This document shows positions 35,601-47,335 of a stretch of DNA of 64,000 nucleotides, piece by piece. Source of the stretch: Triglochin maritima (lineage: Eukaryota > Streptophyta > Magnoliopsida > Alismatales > Juncaginaceae); the NCBI GenBank assembly GCA_963682175.1, contig OY821786.1, positions 29,472,501 through 29,536,500 of the forward strand, given 5' to 3'. The notes under the pieces were generated by a model. It did no database searches and was not told where the DNA came from. It saw nothing but the letters and a program-made list of their open reading frames with translations. The translations under genes were made by a program, and so were the position numbers. Position 1 is the first letter of the stretch. Every line of letters begins with the position of its first letter.

Positions 35601-38249
35601 GGGGTAAGAGGAGCAAGCACCCAGATGTGCCTCCTCGTCCAGAGATATGCTGGCGGATTCCTCAAGATCCTCTTCACTCGCAACCTGATCATTAGGCACC
35701 TCAATAATATGTCGATGTGAGTCGAACATGCCTAATGAATCGGGCTCATCCATGTCCTGGATGAAATTGGCTCCGACTGAGTCGTCGAAGAGCCCAGGTT
35801 GCTTACCAAGAGTGAAGATGTTGAAATCCGCCGTGAGGTTTCCAAAAGACAACCTCATCAAGCCATTGCGACAATTGATCAAAGCATTAGATGTCGCAAG
35901 AAATGGCCTCCCAAGGATTACAGGAATTTGTCCTTGTGGGTTGGACACGGGTTCGGTATCCAAGATGATGAAATCAACTGGAAATACGAACTCACACACT
36001 TTGATAAGGACATCCTCCACACTCCCTCGTGGGATTTTGACGGATCTATCAGCCAACTGGAGGGTTGTCCTCGTTGGTTTAAGATCGCCTATCCCAAGGT
36101 TGACATAGACTGAGTAAGGCAGGAGATTCACAGATGCCCCTAAATCCAATAGAGCTTGAGAGATGGTCACATTCCCAATCATGCAAGAGACAGTTGGACA
36201 ACCAGGGTCCTTGTACTTGACATTCATGGGTTGTGTCAATATGGAGCTCACATTGGCGGCCAAGAAGGCCTTCTTGGGCACATTTGTTTTTCTCTTGGTG
36301 GTGCAAAGGTCTTTGAGGAACTTGGCATACGGTGGCATTTGTTGAACAACGTCCAACAACGGGATGTTCACCTTTACTTGCCTAAGTACCTCAACGATCT
36401 TATCCCAATGCTCATCACGTTTTTTAGTCAACCGATGAGGGAATGGTGCCTTGGGGACATAGGAATCACGAGGAGGAGTCTCAGAATTAGGTTCCTTGAC
36501 AGGCTCAAGACTCTCCTCGAAAGACTTGCCAACAGGGTTGGCTTCCGGCATGTTCACATTGTTGTCAACGACCCTTCCCGATCTCAAGGTATGAATAACA
36601 TTAGCATGTTGGGAAGGGTCACTTTCAACATTGTGTACATTCTGCCTGGTATTAGCAGGCTGACCCCTGGGATTTACCACAGGTTGACTCGGGAATTGAC
36701 CCTTCTCGCGTTCATGGAGCTGATGAGCCAACTGGCTTACTTGCATTTCCAATGCTTTGACCGTATTATTGTTGGCCGCAAGCATGGATTGAGTGCTCTG
36801 CATGAATGCTTGAAGGGTTTGTTCAATGGTAGAGTCCTTAGGGTCAACCCGCTGGGGTGGTGGAGTCTGGTTAGAATAACCCGACGAAGAGGCCTGACCA
36901 GGTTGGTAATTTTGGTGCTGAGACCTTTGAGGTGGGGGTTGGTAGGTTGCCGATGGGCGTGGAGGTTGATAAGGTGGAGGTTGAGGTTGAGCGTGCGAGA
37001 TCTGACCGTGTCCTCCACTAGACCCCCAAGAGAAGTTAGGATGGTTACGCCATCCCGGGTTATAGGACTGACTGTACGGGTCGTTTCGGGGCCTTTGTTG
37101 ATACATCGCATTTGCATGCTCAGTATCTCTTGGAGCGTAAGCGCACTCCAAGTCATCATGTCCCGACAGTCCACACCTAGTACACCCGGGAGTAGCGACC
37201 TGAGATACAGGAGCTCGGTCCATCTCCAAATTCTCTATCCTACGCATGAGAGCAGCCATTTTCGCCTCAGACGCGATAGTTGACTCAACATGATATGATC
37301 CAGCTCGACCAGAAGACCTGGCGGCTGGTGGCTCTCTCATGGTGTCCCACTCAAAGGTGCGCTCAGCCATGGATTCAAAAGTGTCCCATGCCTCCTCGAT
37401 GGGTTTCATTTGGAAGTCACCCTGACACATCGACTCCAACAATGTGCGAGTGTTGTAGTTGATGCCCTCATAAACAATCTGGCACAGCTGCCATAGCTCA
37501 AGTCCATGATGAGGGCATTGCTGGAGAAGGTCCTTGAACCTCTCAAAGAAACCATGAAAAGATTCGGTCTCGGTCTGATACATTTGATGTATCTGGTGTC
37601 GTATCTGTTGAGTTTTCCTTTGAGGGAAAAATCTCTTCAGAAAGACGGTCACAAAGTCATCCCAAGACCGAATCGAGCTCGCCGGGAGGCTATACATCCA
37701 TTTCTTCGCATTATCCTTCAATGCGAACGAAATCATCCTCAACCGGACAGAATCCTCGTCAAGCTGTTGAAGCTTGAACATGGAGCATACTTCCTCGAAT
37801 TCGCGTATAAAAATATACGGATCCTCCTTATTGGCAGTAAAGGTTGGAAGCATGCTCACATACTGAGGTTTCAGCTCATAGTTGTTCCCGCGAGCAGGGG
37901 GAACAACTATGCAAGAAGGTTGCGCGGCCCGAACAGGATGGGTCCGCTCCCACAACGTCATCGGCCTATCCTGTCGAGCTAAAGGTGGTGGTGCACCTAG
38001 AACTCGATCCTGACCGAATCTCCCTTCCTCTCGAGTCAGAGGAGGAGGAGAAGGAGGTCTACGTGGTGGTGGGAATGGACCGAGGTAGTCCATGTATGGA
38101 ACCCGGTCTCCCTCGCCACCACGAGACGACTCGCCTTCTTGCTCCAAAGGAGCACGAGGCGGAGATGGTCGATCACCAAGATCTTCCATCTCAGAAATAA
38201 GCACTCTCTCGAGTCGAGCGCTCTCACCAGAACGAGCCCAACCTCGCAT
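32631..38249 (-). CDS. gag-pol: Gag-Pol polyprotein of the young Athila-like element, two nonsense codons
   Basis: One frame covers capsid, zinc knuckle, protease, reverse transcriptase, RNase H and integrase. Numbered from 38279, landmarks are capsid about 134-315, CCHC at 366-379 ([14 protein letters not shown]), protease DLGA at 712-715, FMDD at 1157-1160, and RNase H with D1306 and SDH at 1371-1373. The integrase shows [35 protein letters not shown] and GQVEISNR. The frame is interrupted by a TGA (34116-34118), where the plus-strand element has an Arg codon, and a TAG (32883-32885), where it has Gln. Both fit single C-to-T changes. ATG 38249 ([10 protein letters not shown]) is chosen; ATG 38189 (MEDLGDRP) is an alternative. 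Confidence 0.92.
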
Positions 38250-39305
38250 AAAAATGCTCGACTCGACTCTAACAAACACACACAGAAGGTGTACTAGAGG
38301 AGGAGACTAAACGTAGAGAATAGATGAGGAGAGGACTCAGGTGAGGAGGCAAGAATCCCTAGAGCTAGCGTGGGTAGTGGGATCAGGAAGAAGCCTAACT
38401 AGCAAGCACGGCTCAAACAATGTAAGGCAATGGGTCCTTAAGCTAGACGACGCCTAACTTCGAGGTCACTAGCCTCGACACGCCTCACCTCCCTACAACG
38501 AGGACCACAATGCCCAGCAAGTGATACCAGATCCGGAGATCCAGTACCTCCTACTATCGACAAGGTAGGCAACGCCGATCAGGTCATGACAGTCTCGACT
38601 AGATTACTCTCCTAGTGCGTCCGAATTCCTTAGGGCCAATGTCTACTTGCTTTTAGTTAAGGCTTTATTAAGAGTGGTTTTTGGGGCCAAGGAAAGGGTG
38701 ATGAAATCCCCCACCTTATCTTTTATGGGACAGCCCCTCCTTAGTAGCGATTTGATCCTAGATCTAGCAATCAATCGCTCCAATCAAACGCTCTCTCACT
38801 CTTGTCCCGATGCACCTTACTAACTAATGCATGAAAGAAACATGCATGAATGAGGGATGTGGGTGCACGTACCTCACGCCAGCAATCAACGACAAAATGT
38901 AAAGCAAAGAAAAGACAAATGCATGCAAGGTCTACCAATGGTGCATGACCTAGATGGCAAGAAGTCTAATCTTTTGCTTTGAGTTTTATGGTCCAAGTTG
39001 ATTAATGGGGGAGTTATTAATGATCTGGGAGCAAACCAGAAGTCAAAGAATGCAAAATAGAGCTCCCAGATAACGAAATAGAAGAAAACAACTACTAGAA
39101 AAAATTTCAAGGCAAGATGACCTCACCAGGCCGCCAGTTGGCGGTCTACAACCGCTGATTGGCGGTCCCTTTTGGTCTTCTGGTCCTCAGATTTTCCCAG
39201 TAGCCTCCCCTTGATCAGAGTGTTCCCTGAAACTAAGAAAAACTGAAAACAAAAAATTAAAAAAAACCCCTCGAATCGTCCAAACCAAGGTCTGGACAGA
39301 GCACC
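38250..39305 (-). other. leader of the young Athila-like element
   Basis: Noncoding region between primer site and gag. The palindrome pair lies at 39129-39168. It shares gttaggcgtcgtctagct with the leader at the start of the window. Confidence 0.7.
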
Positions 39306-39323
39306 TCCCCGGCAACGGTGCCA
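39306..39323 (-). other. primer binding site (tRNA-Asp type)
   Basis: The minus strand reads TGGCACCGTTGCCGGGGA, six bases from the LTR edge. One base differs from the tRNA-Asp-type TGGCGCCGTTGCCGGGGA. Confidence 0.8.
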
Positions 39324-39329
39324 AAAACT

Positions 39330-40905
39330 TGATTGATCGTTTTATATTTCTACCGCAAGTGCACGGCCGCGTTGAAGCGGTGGCAAATACGGGTCGTCCA
39401 CTGGGAGGTGTGTCGACACTTGGTTCATGCGAAGGCAAGGGGTAAAGAAAGGAGAAAAGGATTGGTTACACTAAACGACACTACAATGCTAAACTAGAAT
39501 GCAAAAGGAAATGAAGATAAGCAATAAAACTAAACCCCAAAGGGGGTAGAGAACTGATGTGAACATAAAAATGTGTGTGTGTGTGTGTTCAATTAAGCTC
39601 CTCACAACATGTAGTGCATGAAATCATAAAACTACATCCAATCTTGCCTCTACATGAATTAAGATAAGACTACATCATTAAAACATACAAGACAATGATT
39701 GGAATGAAGTTACATGAACTCAAGTATAAAGACTACACCCTACTATGCCTCCACATGAATTAAGATGACTACATCATTAAAACATACAAGACATTAGCTA
39801 AGGAAAAGGCAACAAGAGTACATACACTACAAATTGTGTTTCCAACATTAACTTCATCCATATCCTAACCTTATCATCCCCCATAAAATAGGTCCACTAA
39901 TCGAAGCATAAGCTAAGCTTCATTCAAGAGCATTAGCATATCAAAGATAAGAGTGGAGACCCATTAGATGGTTATGGAAATCATATAAAGCTCAAGGGAT
40001 AAAAATAACACACACTTAATACACTACATTATTATATCACATATTTCTCCACCCCCCAAATGGGGATGGAACTACTCACTACTCATTACACTAACTAATT
40101 TAGCAAAGGAAAGCATAATACTGAAATGAAATTTATACTACTTAAGCAAGAAATATTAAAGAAGCATAAAACTAAACAAACAAACAAGCATGCAAATGAA
40201 AGGAAATTAAACTAAGAGAGAAACAACATCATTAAAAGAAACTTCTATTATTAACTCACTCAATTACAAGTAGCTCTTCCTCCACTAGAGTTTTGCTTCA
40301 AGGCTTCACTCTTAGTAGGGAAGATGGCCACCAAGAGAGAGATGGATACAATGGGAGGTGAAGAGTTCTATTTATAAGCATGGAAAAAGCTAATCAGGGA
40401 CAATCCCCCGATGTGGGACTAAACCAATACCAAAAATAGCCTAAACGAACACTAATACAAGTCCAGGAGAAGTTGGGGCGGATCTTGCATGATCCAGACC
40501 GCCAATTGGCGGTTCCAGACCGCCAATTGGCGGCCTATAAAGCCCAGATCCGTCTAGGTCTTCTGGTGGGCTTGCCTTGGTGTGTTTCTTGGTCTTGGAT
40601 GCATCTAACTTGTTTAGTGGAGCTCCGACCCGAATCGAATTGACAAAATACTCCTCATGATGGTGTGGAGTTTCCTGTTTTGCTCTTAGGTCCTTCTGTC
40701 TTACGATCAGGTCCTTCTCCCTTGCATCTTGGTCCCCAGGTCTCACAATTAGGTCCTTTTTTCCTGCTTTTGGGGTACTTTCATGGCTCTTCTCTTCAAA
40801 CCTCTTTATTTCTGAAAACTAAACATAAAACTCGTCACGTAGCATTGCTTAGGTGTAAGATAATGGATATAAGGTACAAATATAAGCATGAAATGACGTC
40901 AATCA
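39330..40905 (-). repeat. 5' LTR of the young Athila-like element
   Basis: About 99% identical to 29478-31054 by eye. Limits TGATTGATCG and GACGTCAATCA. The double palindrome is at 40496-40536, with the TATA-like ttataagcatgg region near 40372. The right edge abuts the interrupted copia LTR. Confidence 0.9.
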
Positions 40906-41717
40906 TCGACCGTTCACTTGATTTCAAGGAGAACGGTCGAACAAATGAATATTCGGTCGGCCAAACGAGCTAGAACTTAACTCTACTTAAGTGAATCGGT
41001 CGAACCAAAGTATGGGGCGGTCGACCGTTAAGGGGATTCGGTTGAGACAAAGTTGGATCGGTCGAACGAAGAGTGTGTCGACCGATAGCAGGGATATAAT
41101 AACTGTTCAACCGGTCGACCGAAACAAGGTCGTCGTTCGACCGGTTACCGAATGTATTTTGGGGTTAAGTTTGTTTTATACAAATACGACCGTTATAGGA
41201 ATACGACAAAGGTAACGGCCATAATAAAATCCAGAATCGGTCGACCGAAAAGGTAGAACTGGTCGACCGGTAGAGTTTGGTAAAATCACTTTGGAGAGTG
41301 TTATAAACCGGTCGAACTGAGAACTGGTTCGGTCGACCGGTTCACACAGGAATTCTGGGTTTAGGTTTTAAGTGATTTCCGACTAAGGTTTGGGTGATCT
41401 AATGAAGTCCATATAAGGTGAAATTTTGTGTGTGACTTCTCTAAGGAACCTAGTGTGTATGTGATATGTTTTTAGCTCTTTTATGCTCAATTTACACATG
41501 TTCCTAAGACTCAAAATAAAATCAAGATTACAAGTCTTCATATAGCTTTATTACAAATCTTGACTTGATTTCCTTCCATCCATGAGTCTTCATCACCTAT
41601 AGAGGTTAGCACATGCAATATATATGCAATGCAATATGTGTGCTACTCTACATTACTTATTATTAAGATTAGGTTGATTAAATCATCAAAACAAGGATTA
41701 ATGCCAAAAAGCCAACA
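40906..41717 (-). repeat. right part of the split copia LTR
   Basis: It matches 25265-26060, including the GGTCGACCG motif array (to about 41342), and ends gccaaca. Peptide-gene flank (aacatgtcatagcagtaatg) starts at 41718. Confidence 0.85.
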
Positions 41718-42628
41718 AACATGTCATAGCAGTAATGTCAAAGATTTGGATTATATTAAAAACATCTTTCGCAGAACAGTAACCAATCGCACGTCGAAGA
41801 CAACTTATTATATGATTTTATACACAACACTGTCACGTGATTTCTTCATGTTGTAATTTCCAAAGATACGTTCTTGCTCTCGTGAATGGAAAAAGGAATA
41901 GGCAATTGTAACTTTGACGTCTTATTTAAATAAAATTACAAAACATCAACCTAAACGCATTGTCGTTATTTGATAAATCCAAAGGATATACTTGTCGATA
42001 ACTATTATTATAGTAGCAAAAATATCAAAAAAGTAACAATCATGTGGAAGAGGTCTTTGCAAAATAAGAATAAATATCCTCGAAGTACATTTATTATGTT
42101 ATTTTTCACTAATTACATAGATTTTGAATTTAATTTTACGAAAACAACCAAAGCTTTTTTTACTAATTCGTTTTTTTCGACAGAAGATTTACCAAGTCAT
42201 TGAAAAAACAAGTAGAGGTTGCGTTTGATATTTTTGAAAGCAAAGTTGTATTTAATATTGTTTCAAAATGTATACGGAAAACCAAGTCATAGAATTCCAT
42301 ACACACGTCACAACTAGATTAAAATTAGTAACTAATAGAAATCACAAAATTCATTATTTGTTGTTAACTTCTAAAGGTATAAATATTTCTTATGTTATTA
42401 TCCATGCCACCGGTTAACCAATTCAAATGCATAAAACATCGGTAAGTTGCTATCCAGAATTGAAATGCTTTCAAAATTAAATATTGTTTTATAATATAAT
42501 ATTAGTAAGAAATGCAAAGGTCCATTTTGTCATCATCGTTAGTAATTTAAAGTTCTAAACTATTTCTCATATATAATACGTAGATTTGTGAAATAGACAC
42601 ATCTATTAAACAAATTGTCCAGATCCAC

Positions 42629-42636
42629 TATAAAAG
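42629..42636 (+). promoter_or_regulatory. TATA box of peptide gene B
   Basis: TATAAAAG, 70 bp before the ATG, within a stretch nearly identical in all three promoter-bearing copies (gacacatctattaaacaaat just upstream). Confidence 0.75.
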
Positions 42637-42698
42637 CAGAAGAACATAAGCACTTGTCCTTCAACAAATTTCTTTCTTACCACCACCTGCAATCACTA

Positions 42699-43590
42699 AT
42701 GGCTTCAAAATCAATCGTTTTGTTTATTGCACTCGTGATAGCAACACTCTTCATCTCATCTGAGGTGGCGGCCACTGAAAATGTCAATGAGAAGTCTGAT
42801 GGTCAGAATAAAAATACATTACAAATTAAATTTGCATACATATTACTTCGATTTCATTGCATGTCGATGTCATTGCTTCGAACATAATGTTGTATTTTTT
42901 GTCAAAATAAAACTCGTGCTGCATAACTAATTAATTAATTAAAGCATACCAAATACATTCAGATGTACCAGATTATTTTTTTACATATACTTCATTCTTG
43001 ATTTTTAATGGTGTTTTGACTTTTGTTATTTCCATCTTTAGATGTTTCCATGTCTGAAGTAGGCTTTGACGGGATCGACGTCACAGGTAAGTATTGAAAA
43101 CATAATTCTGCATTTGTTTTCGAAATAAAAGTCATACTACAAAACAAGCTAATTAAAGCATATCAAACTAATACATCTACCCTTTCTTGTGTGATTGGGA
43201 TCTAAAACCAACCAAGCTTAATATGTAACACTAAATGACTACTATTTTGTGAGATTCACTCTTAAACTCTAAAGGATATTGTGCAAGTATAAACATGGCA
43301 AACCATACTGTGTCCCCATACACAAGATTTTGAAGATCATTTCACTAAAGAAGTTCCATTACGTCCAACTAAATTAGGTGTTTTGCTACAAGATAACTAT
43401 AGTACTATACATGCATCCTTGATTTCAAAGTTTTTATTGTTTTCTTACAACTTAAATGAGGTGTTGTTTGTTTTTGTGTCGGAGAACAGATGATGAATCA
43501 GCTGAAGGATTCAGGCACCATTGGCGAATCATGTGTTGCAAAAGGCATCACTGGACGTGGGTTTGTAGACCAAGGCATTGGTGCCACTAA
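42699..43590 (+). CDS. secreted Cys/Trp/His/Arg-rich peptide precursor, gene B (3 exons)
   Basis: Predicted exons are 42699-42801, 43042-43086 and 43490-43590, giving 82 residues, with phase-1 GT-AG introns of 240 and 403 bp. The signal peptide (1-26) differs from gene A by one residue (Val24Ala). The acidic pro-segment ends DVTDDESAE. The C-terminal domain reads GFRHHWRIMCCKRHHWTW then VCRPRHWCH, with Cys at 65, 66, 75 and 81: CC-x8-C-x5-C, enough for two disulphides. Balsam-type antimicrobial peptides have, as I recall, CC-x8-C-x3-C with Trp and Arg nearby; this is a resemblance of pattern only. This is the only copy with promoter, all splice sites, all exons and an even Cys count, so it is the best candidate for function. 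Confidence 0.72.
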
Positions 43591-45805
43591 TTATCATCCC
43601 AAATACGGAATGTAAACATGTAATACCTAAATAAGTTGCTACTGCAACAAAGTGTGATGTTGTTTGTCATTCCAAGACGTTATGTCTTATGTATTTTGCT
43701 AAATGCTAAATATGTTTGTGACAGTATTAAATATCATGGATGTGTATATTGTTATTGTACGAACAAATTGTATCATTAACTTAATTTTGTAAACAAATTA
43801 ATATGTGCTAACCTGAAGATGACTCATTTGACAAAAATATTTTATACCACATGTTTCTTATACAGCATATATCCCACCTCACAAATAGAAAGATTAAATT
43901 AATTAATGGTGTGTCACAACCAAAATTATAATTGGAGTCTAAAACATCTAGAACCTCATTGTATCGAAATTAACTAAACGGTCTTTTGTGACATTTTTTA
44001 GCTTTTTGTGAATTTGGATACATTTGTCGTGACCCAACGTCTCGGGACGCTTAATTGAGCTCAACCAATCCTTGTTCGATCGGTGGAGTACTTTGCTTTG
44101 ATGTTGTTGTGCTTACTCTTGTTGCTGCAATCCTTGTTTCTTGGTTGCTTTGATTGCTTTTAATTTGTTGGGGTCGCAACTTGATTGCTATTTAAATCTT
44201 TGTGGCCACAATGCCATTTGGCAACCGATTTGTGAACCTCTCTTTGCTATGATTTAGCCATGGCTCATGGCGATATTAGCTTTATCCTTTAATATGCCCT
44301 ATATATATAGATAGGTATAGACACATGCATGCTTAATCATATTTCGCATGGAGAAAATGCACACACTGTAGGTATTAATTAGACGGTAGGTTAGGAATTA
44401 TGCATTCTTTGATCAGTAAATCTGCATTTCACTTCCTGTAAAAAAGATTTGTCAATAAAATATTTTCCTTTATTGGAAACAATAAGCCAATAAGGACTTC
44501 ATGATAACGTATTGCTTTAAATTGCCGAACAATTTACTTTGTAACATATTTTCATTGACAAAATATTTTAGATAACGTATTAATATTCTAAACAAATTTT
44601 CACCCACGTGTTTAGTCATTTGATCATAAGATTGCGAGGCAAATTTTACAACTCCCTCTGGACTCCAATCGGTAGTTAAGTTTTCATGTCCTCGAATCCT
44701 CCTTCAATGTTCCTCAATTTGATACTTAAAATTTGTGTGCTTGTTAAAGTGAACATTATTTACTGAAAGTACGGACGTATTCACATATGAGAATTACCAT
44801 GTCAAACAAAATAATAGATGTCAATTATCGAAAGCATATATAAAAATATACAAAATCTCTTGTGCCATCGGACTAAGTTTTAGACTTGTTACATTGTCAT
44901 AGCTGTAATGTCAAAGATTTGGATTATATTAAAAACATCTTTAGCAGAACAATGACCAATCACACGTTGAACACAACTTATTTTATGATTTTATACACAA
45001 CACTGTCACATGATTTCTTCATGTTGTAATTTCCAAAGATACGTTCTTGTTCTCGTGAATGGAAAAAGGAATAGGCAATTATAACTTTGTCGTCTTATTT
45101 AAATAAAATTACAAAACATCAGCCTAAACGCATTGTCGTTACGTGATAAATCCAAAGGATATACTTGTTGATAATTATTATTATAGTAGTAGCAAAAATA
45201 TCAAAACAGTTACATTCATGTGGAAGAGGTCTTTGCAAAATAAGAATAAATATCCTCGAAGTACATTTATTATGTTATTTTTCACTAATTACATAGATTT
45301 TGAATTTAATTTTACGAAAACAACCAAAGCTTTTTTTTACTAATTCGTTTTTTTCGACGGAAGTTTTACCAAGTCATTGAAAAGACAAATAGAGGTTGTG
45401 TTTGATATTTTTGAAAGCAAAGTTGTATTTAATATTGTTTGAAGATGTATACGGAAAACCAAGTCGTAAAATTCCTTACACACGTCACAACTGGATTAAA
45501 ATTAGTAACTTATAAAAATCACAAAATTCATTATTTGTTGTTAACTTCTATAGGTATAAATATTTCTTATGTTATTATCCATGCCACCGGTTAACCAATT
45601 CAAAAGCATAAAACATCGGTAAGTTGCTATCCAGAATTGAAATGCTTTCAAAATTAAATATTGTTTTATAATATAATATTAGTAAGAAATGCAAAGGTCC
45701 ATTTTGTCATCATCGTTAGTAATTTAAAGTTCTAAACTATTTCTCATATATAATACGTAGATTTGTGAAATAGACACATCTATTAAACAAATTGTCCAGA
45801 TCCAC

Positions 45806-45813
45806 TATAAAAG
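45806..45813 (+). promoter_or_regulatory. TATA box of peptide copy C
   Basis: TATAAAAG, 70 bp upstream of the ATG, in the same sequence context as genes A and B. Confidence 0.7.
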
Positions 45814-45875
45814 CATAAGAACATAAGTACTTGTCCTTCAACACATTTCATTCTTACCACCACCTGCAATCACCA

Positions 45876-46690
45876 ATGGCTTCAAAAGCAATCATTTTGT
45901 TTGTTGCACTCGTGATAGCAACACTCGTCATCTCATCAGAGGTGTTGGCCACTGAAAATGTCATTGAGAAATCTGATGGTCAGAATAAAAAGACATTACA
46001 AATTAAATTTGCCTATATATATATTACTTCAATTTTTATTCTTTTGTAGTCTAGCTGACTTTAGATATTTGTGTCCTTAATTAGATGTCTCGAAGTCCGA
46101 AGTAGGCATTGTTCATATCAATGTCATTCCTGCGAGCATAATTTTTTATTTTTTTTCAAAATAAAACTCGTGCTGCATAACTAATTAATTAAAGCATACC
46201 AAATACATTCAAATGTACCAAATTAATTTTTTACATATACTTCATTCTAGATTTTTAATGGTGTTTTGACTTCTGCTATTTTTGTCCTTAGATGTTTCCA
46301 TGTCTGAAGTAGGCTTTGACAGGATCGATGTCGTTGATAAGTATTGGAGACATAATTCTGCATTTTTTTCGAAATAAAGGTCATACTACAAAACAAGATA
46401 ATTAAATCATATCACACAAATACATGTATCCTTTCTTGTGCGATTGGGATCTAAAACCAACCAAGCTTAATATGTAACAATAAATGACTACTGTTTTGTG
46501 AGATTCACTCTTAAACTCTAAAGGATATTGTGCAAGTATAAACATGGCAAACCATACTGTATCCCCAAACACTAGATTTTGAAGATCATTTCACTAAAGA
46601 AGTTCCATCACGTCCTACTAAATTAGGTGTTTTGCTACAAGATAACTATAGTACTATACATGCATCCTTGATTTCAACGTTTTTATTATT
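45876..46690 (+). pseudogene. peptide gene copy C: exons 1-2 only, donor lost
   Basis: Exon 1 is 45876-45978 and encodes the signal peptide (MASKAIILFVALVIATLVIS, SEVLATE) with mostly conservative changes from gene A. Exon 2 is 46292-46336, but the base after it reads ataagt where A and B have gtaagt, so the donor is destroyed. Exon 3, with the whole Cys/Trp domain, is absent. The relic exon 2 duplicate is at 46085-46129. The intact TATA box means a transcript could still be made, but it could not encode the mature peptide. Confidence 0.8.
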
Positions 46691-47335
46691 ATTTATAAAA
46701 AATGATGCATTATTAAGCATCAAGGAATGAACTGGATTTGTTCTCAGATTGGGTTCCACATTCTCATCGAGCAGCGTATCGATTTACTGAACTCAACACA
46801 ACTTCTTCTTCCCTTTCCCTTTCTCTCTCGGAAGCCTTCTCTCTCTCGGAGTCGGAGGTGATTGGGATTCGGGAGGGATTCGGAGGTCACAAAAATCTTT
46901 CTTATATATCTGTTGGGTTTTGGGCCTCCATGGGCTTTCATATCGTGGACTGTCGTCCGTTTATGTATCATTCGATACGCCAGAAGGCTAGAATGGAATC
47001 AGGTTGGAATTGAATGGAGGTTGAAATGGAATCAACGTGGGAATGTAATATAAGGGTGATTTTAGTTAGTACCATAAATGGGGTAGGTTTGACCGTCCTT
47101 TTTTCGTGCCTAATGTGGGTTGGGACAAAAAAATGCTACCTACCGACTTGTCACCAACACAATAAATGGAGCAATTGACAATCTCTATTAATTATATTCA
47201 TTACAGAATATTAATGGATTTCACCAACGTTTAAAAAAGTAAAGGAAAATGACAAACAAGCACAGTGTGTCCCGGACGCATCCCACGTGGTCAATATGTT
47301 AGCCGTCCAGTCAGCAAACATCAAACATTAATTAT
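46691..47335 (+). other. unclassified stretch after the peptide cluster
   Basis: Similarity to the tandem unit ends and unknown sequence begins. A 91-codon frame (46738-47013) contains a Ser/Leu repeat (SSSLSLSLSEAFSLSESE) and no recognised domain. The composition is more GC-rich than its neighbours up to 47050, then AT-rich. It could be a transposon fragment. Confidence 0.35.

Larger units (their letters stand above)
28779..40905 (-). mobile_element. nearly intact Athila-like element plus a truncated extra leader
   Basis: The two LTRs (29478-31054 and 39330-40905) differ by about 18 substitutions by eye in 1.58 kb, so it is young. Between them is one gag-pol frame with two nonsense codons. 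To the left of the 3' LTR lies a second primer site and leader piece (28779-29477) that repeats 38628-39329. The overall order LTR-internal-LTR-leader suggests recombination between two related elements rather than a plain insertion. Confidence 0.88.
41718..44888 (+). repeat. tandem unit B of the peptide-gene cluster
   Basis: A complete unit of about 3.17 kb whose upstream part matches 44889-45800 and whose body and downstream flank match 21614-24382. It contains gene B. The upstream 980 bp (41718-42698) has no other gene. The downstream 1.3 kb (43591-44888) is AT-rich without genes. Confidence 0.87.
44889..46690 (+). repeat. tandem unit C of the peptide-gene cluster (3' truncated)
   Basis: It matches unit B from its start through intron 2, then loses similarity at about 46690 (after ttgatttcaacg). 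Exon 3 and the downstream flank are missing. The 44889-45805 stretch is gene-free upstream sequence. Confidence 0.85.

Noticed and set aside
36156..37283. 375-codon plus-strand frame opposite the Athila gag
   Set aside because: It is antisense to a conserved Gag and protease region and shows no domain; it is a shadow frame.
28779..40905. Simple insertion of the Athila-like element into the copia LTR
   Set aside because: About 300 bp of the LTR is missing and no 5-bp duplication flanks the block; recombination or deletion must be involved.
46738..47013. 91-codon frame as a Ser-rich gene
   Set aside because: Low complexity, no domain and no conserved neighbour; kept only as unclassified sequence.
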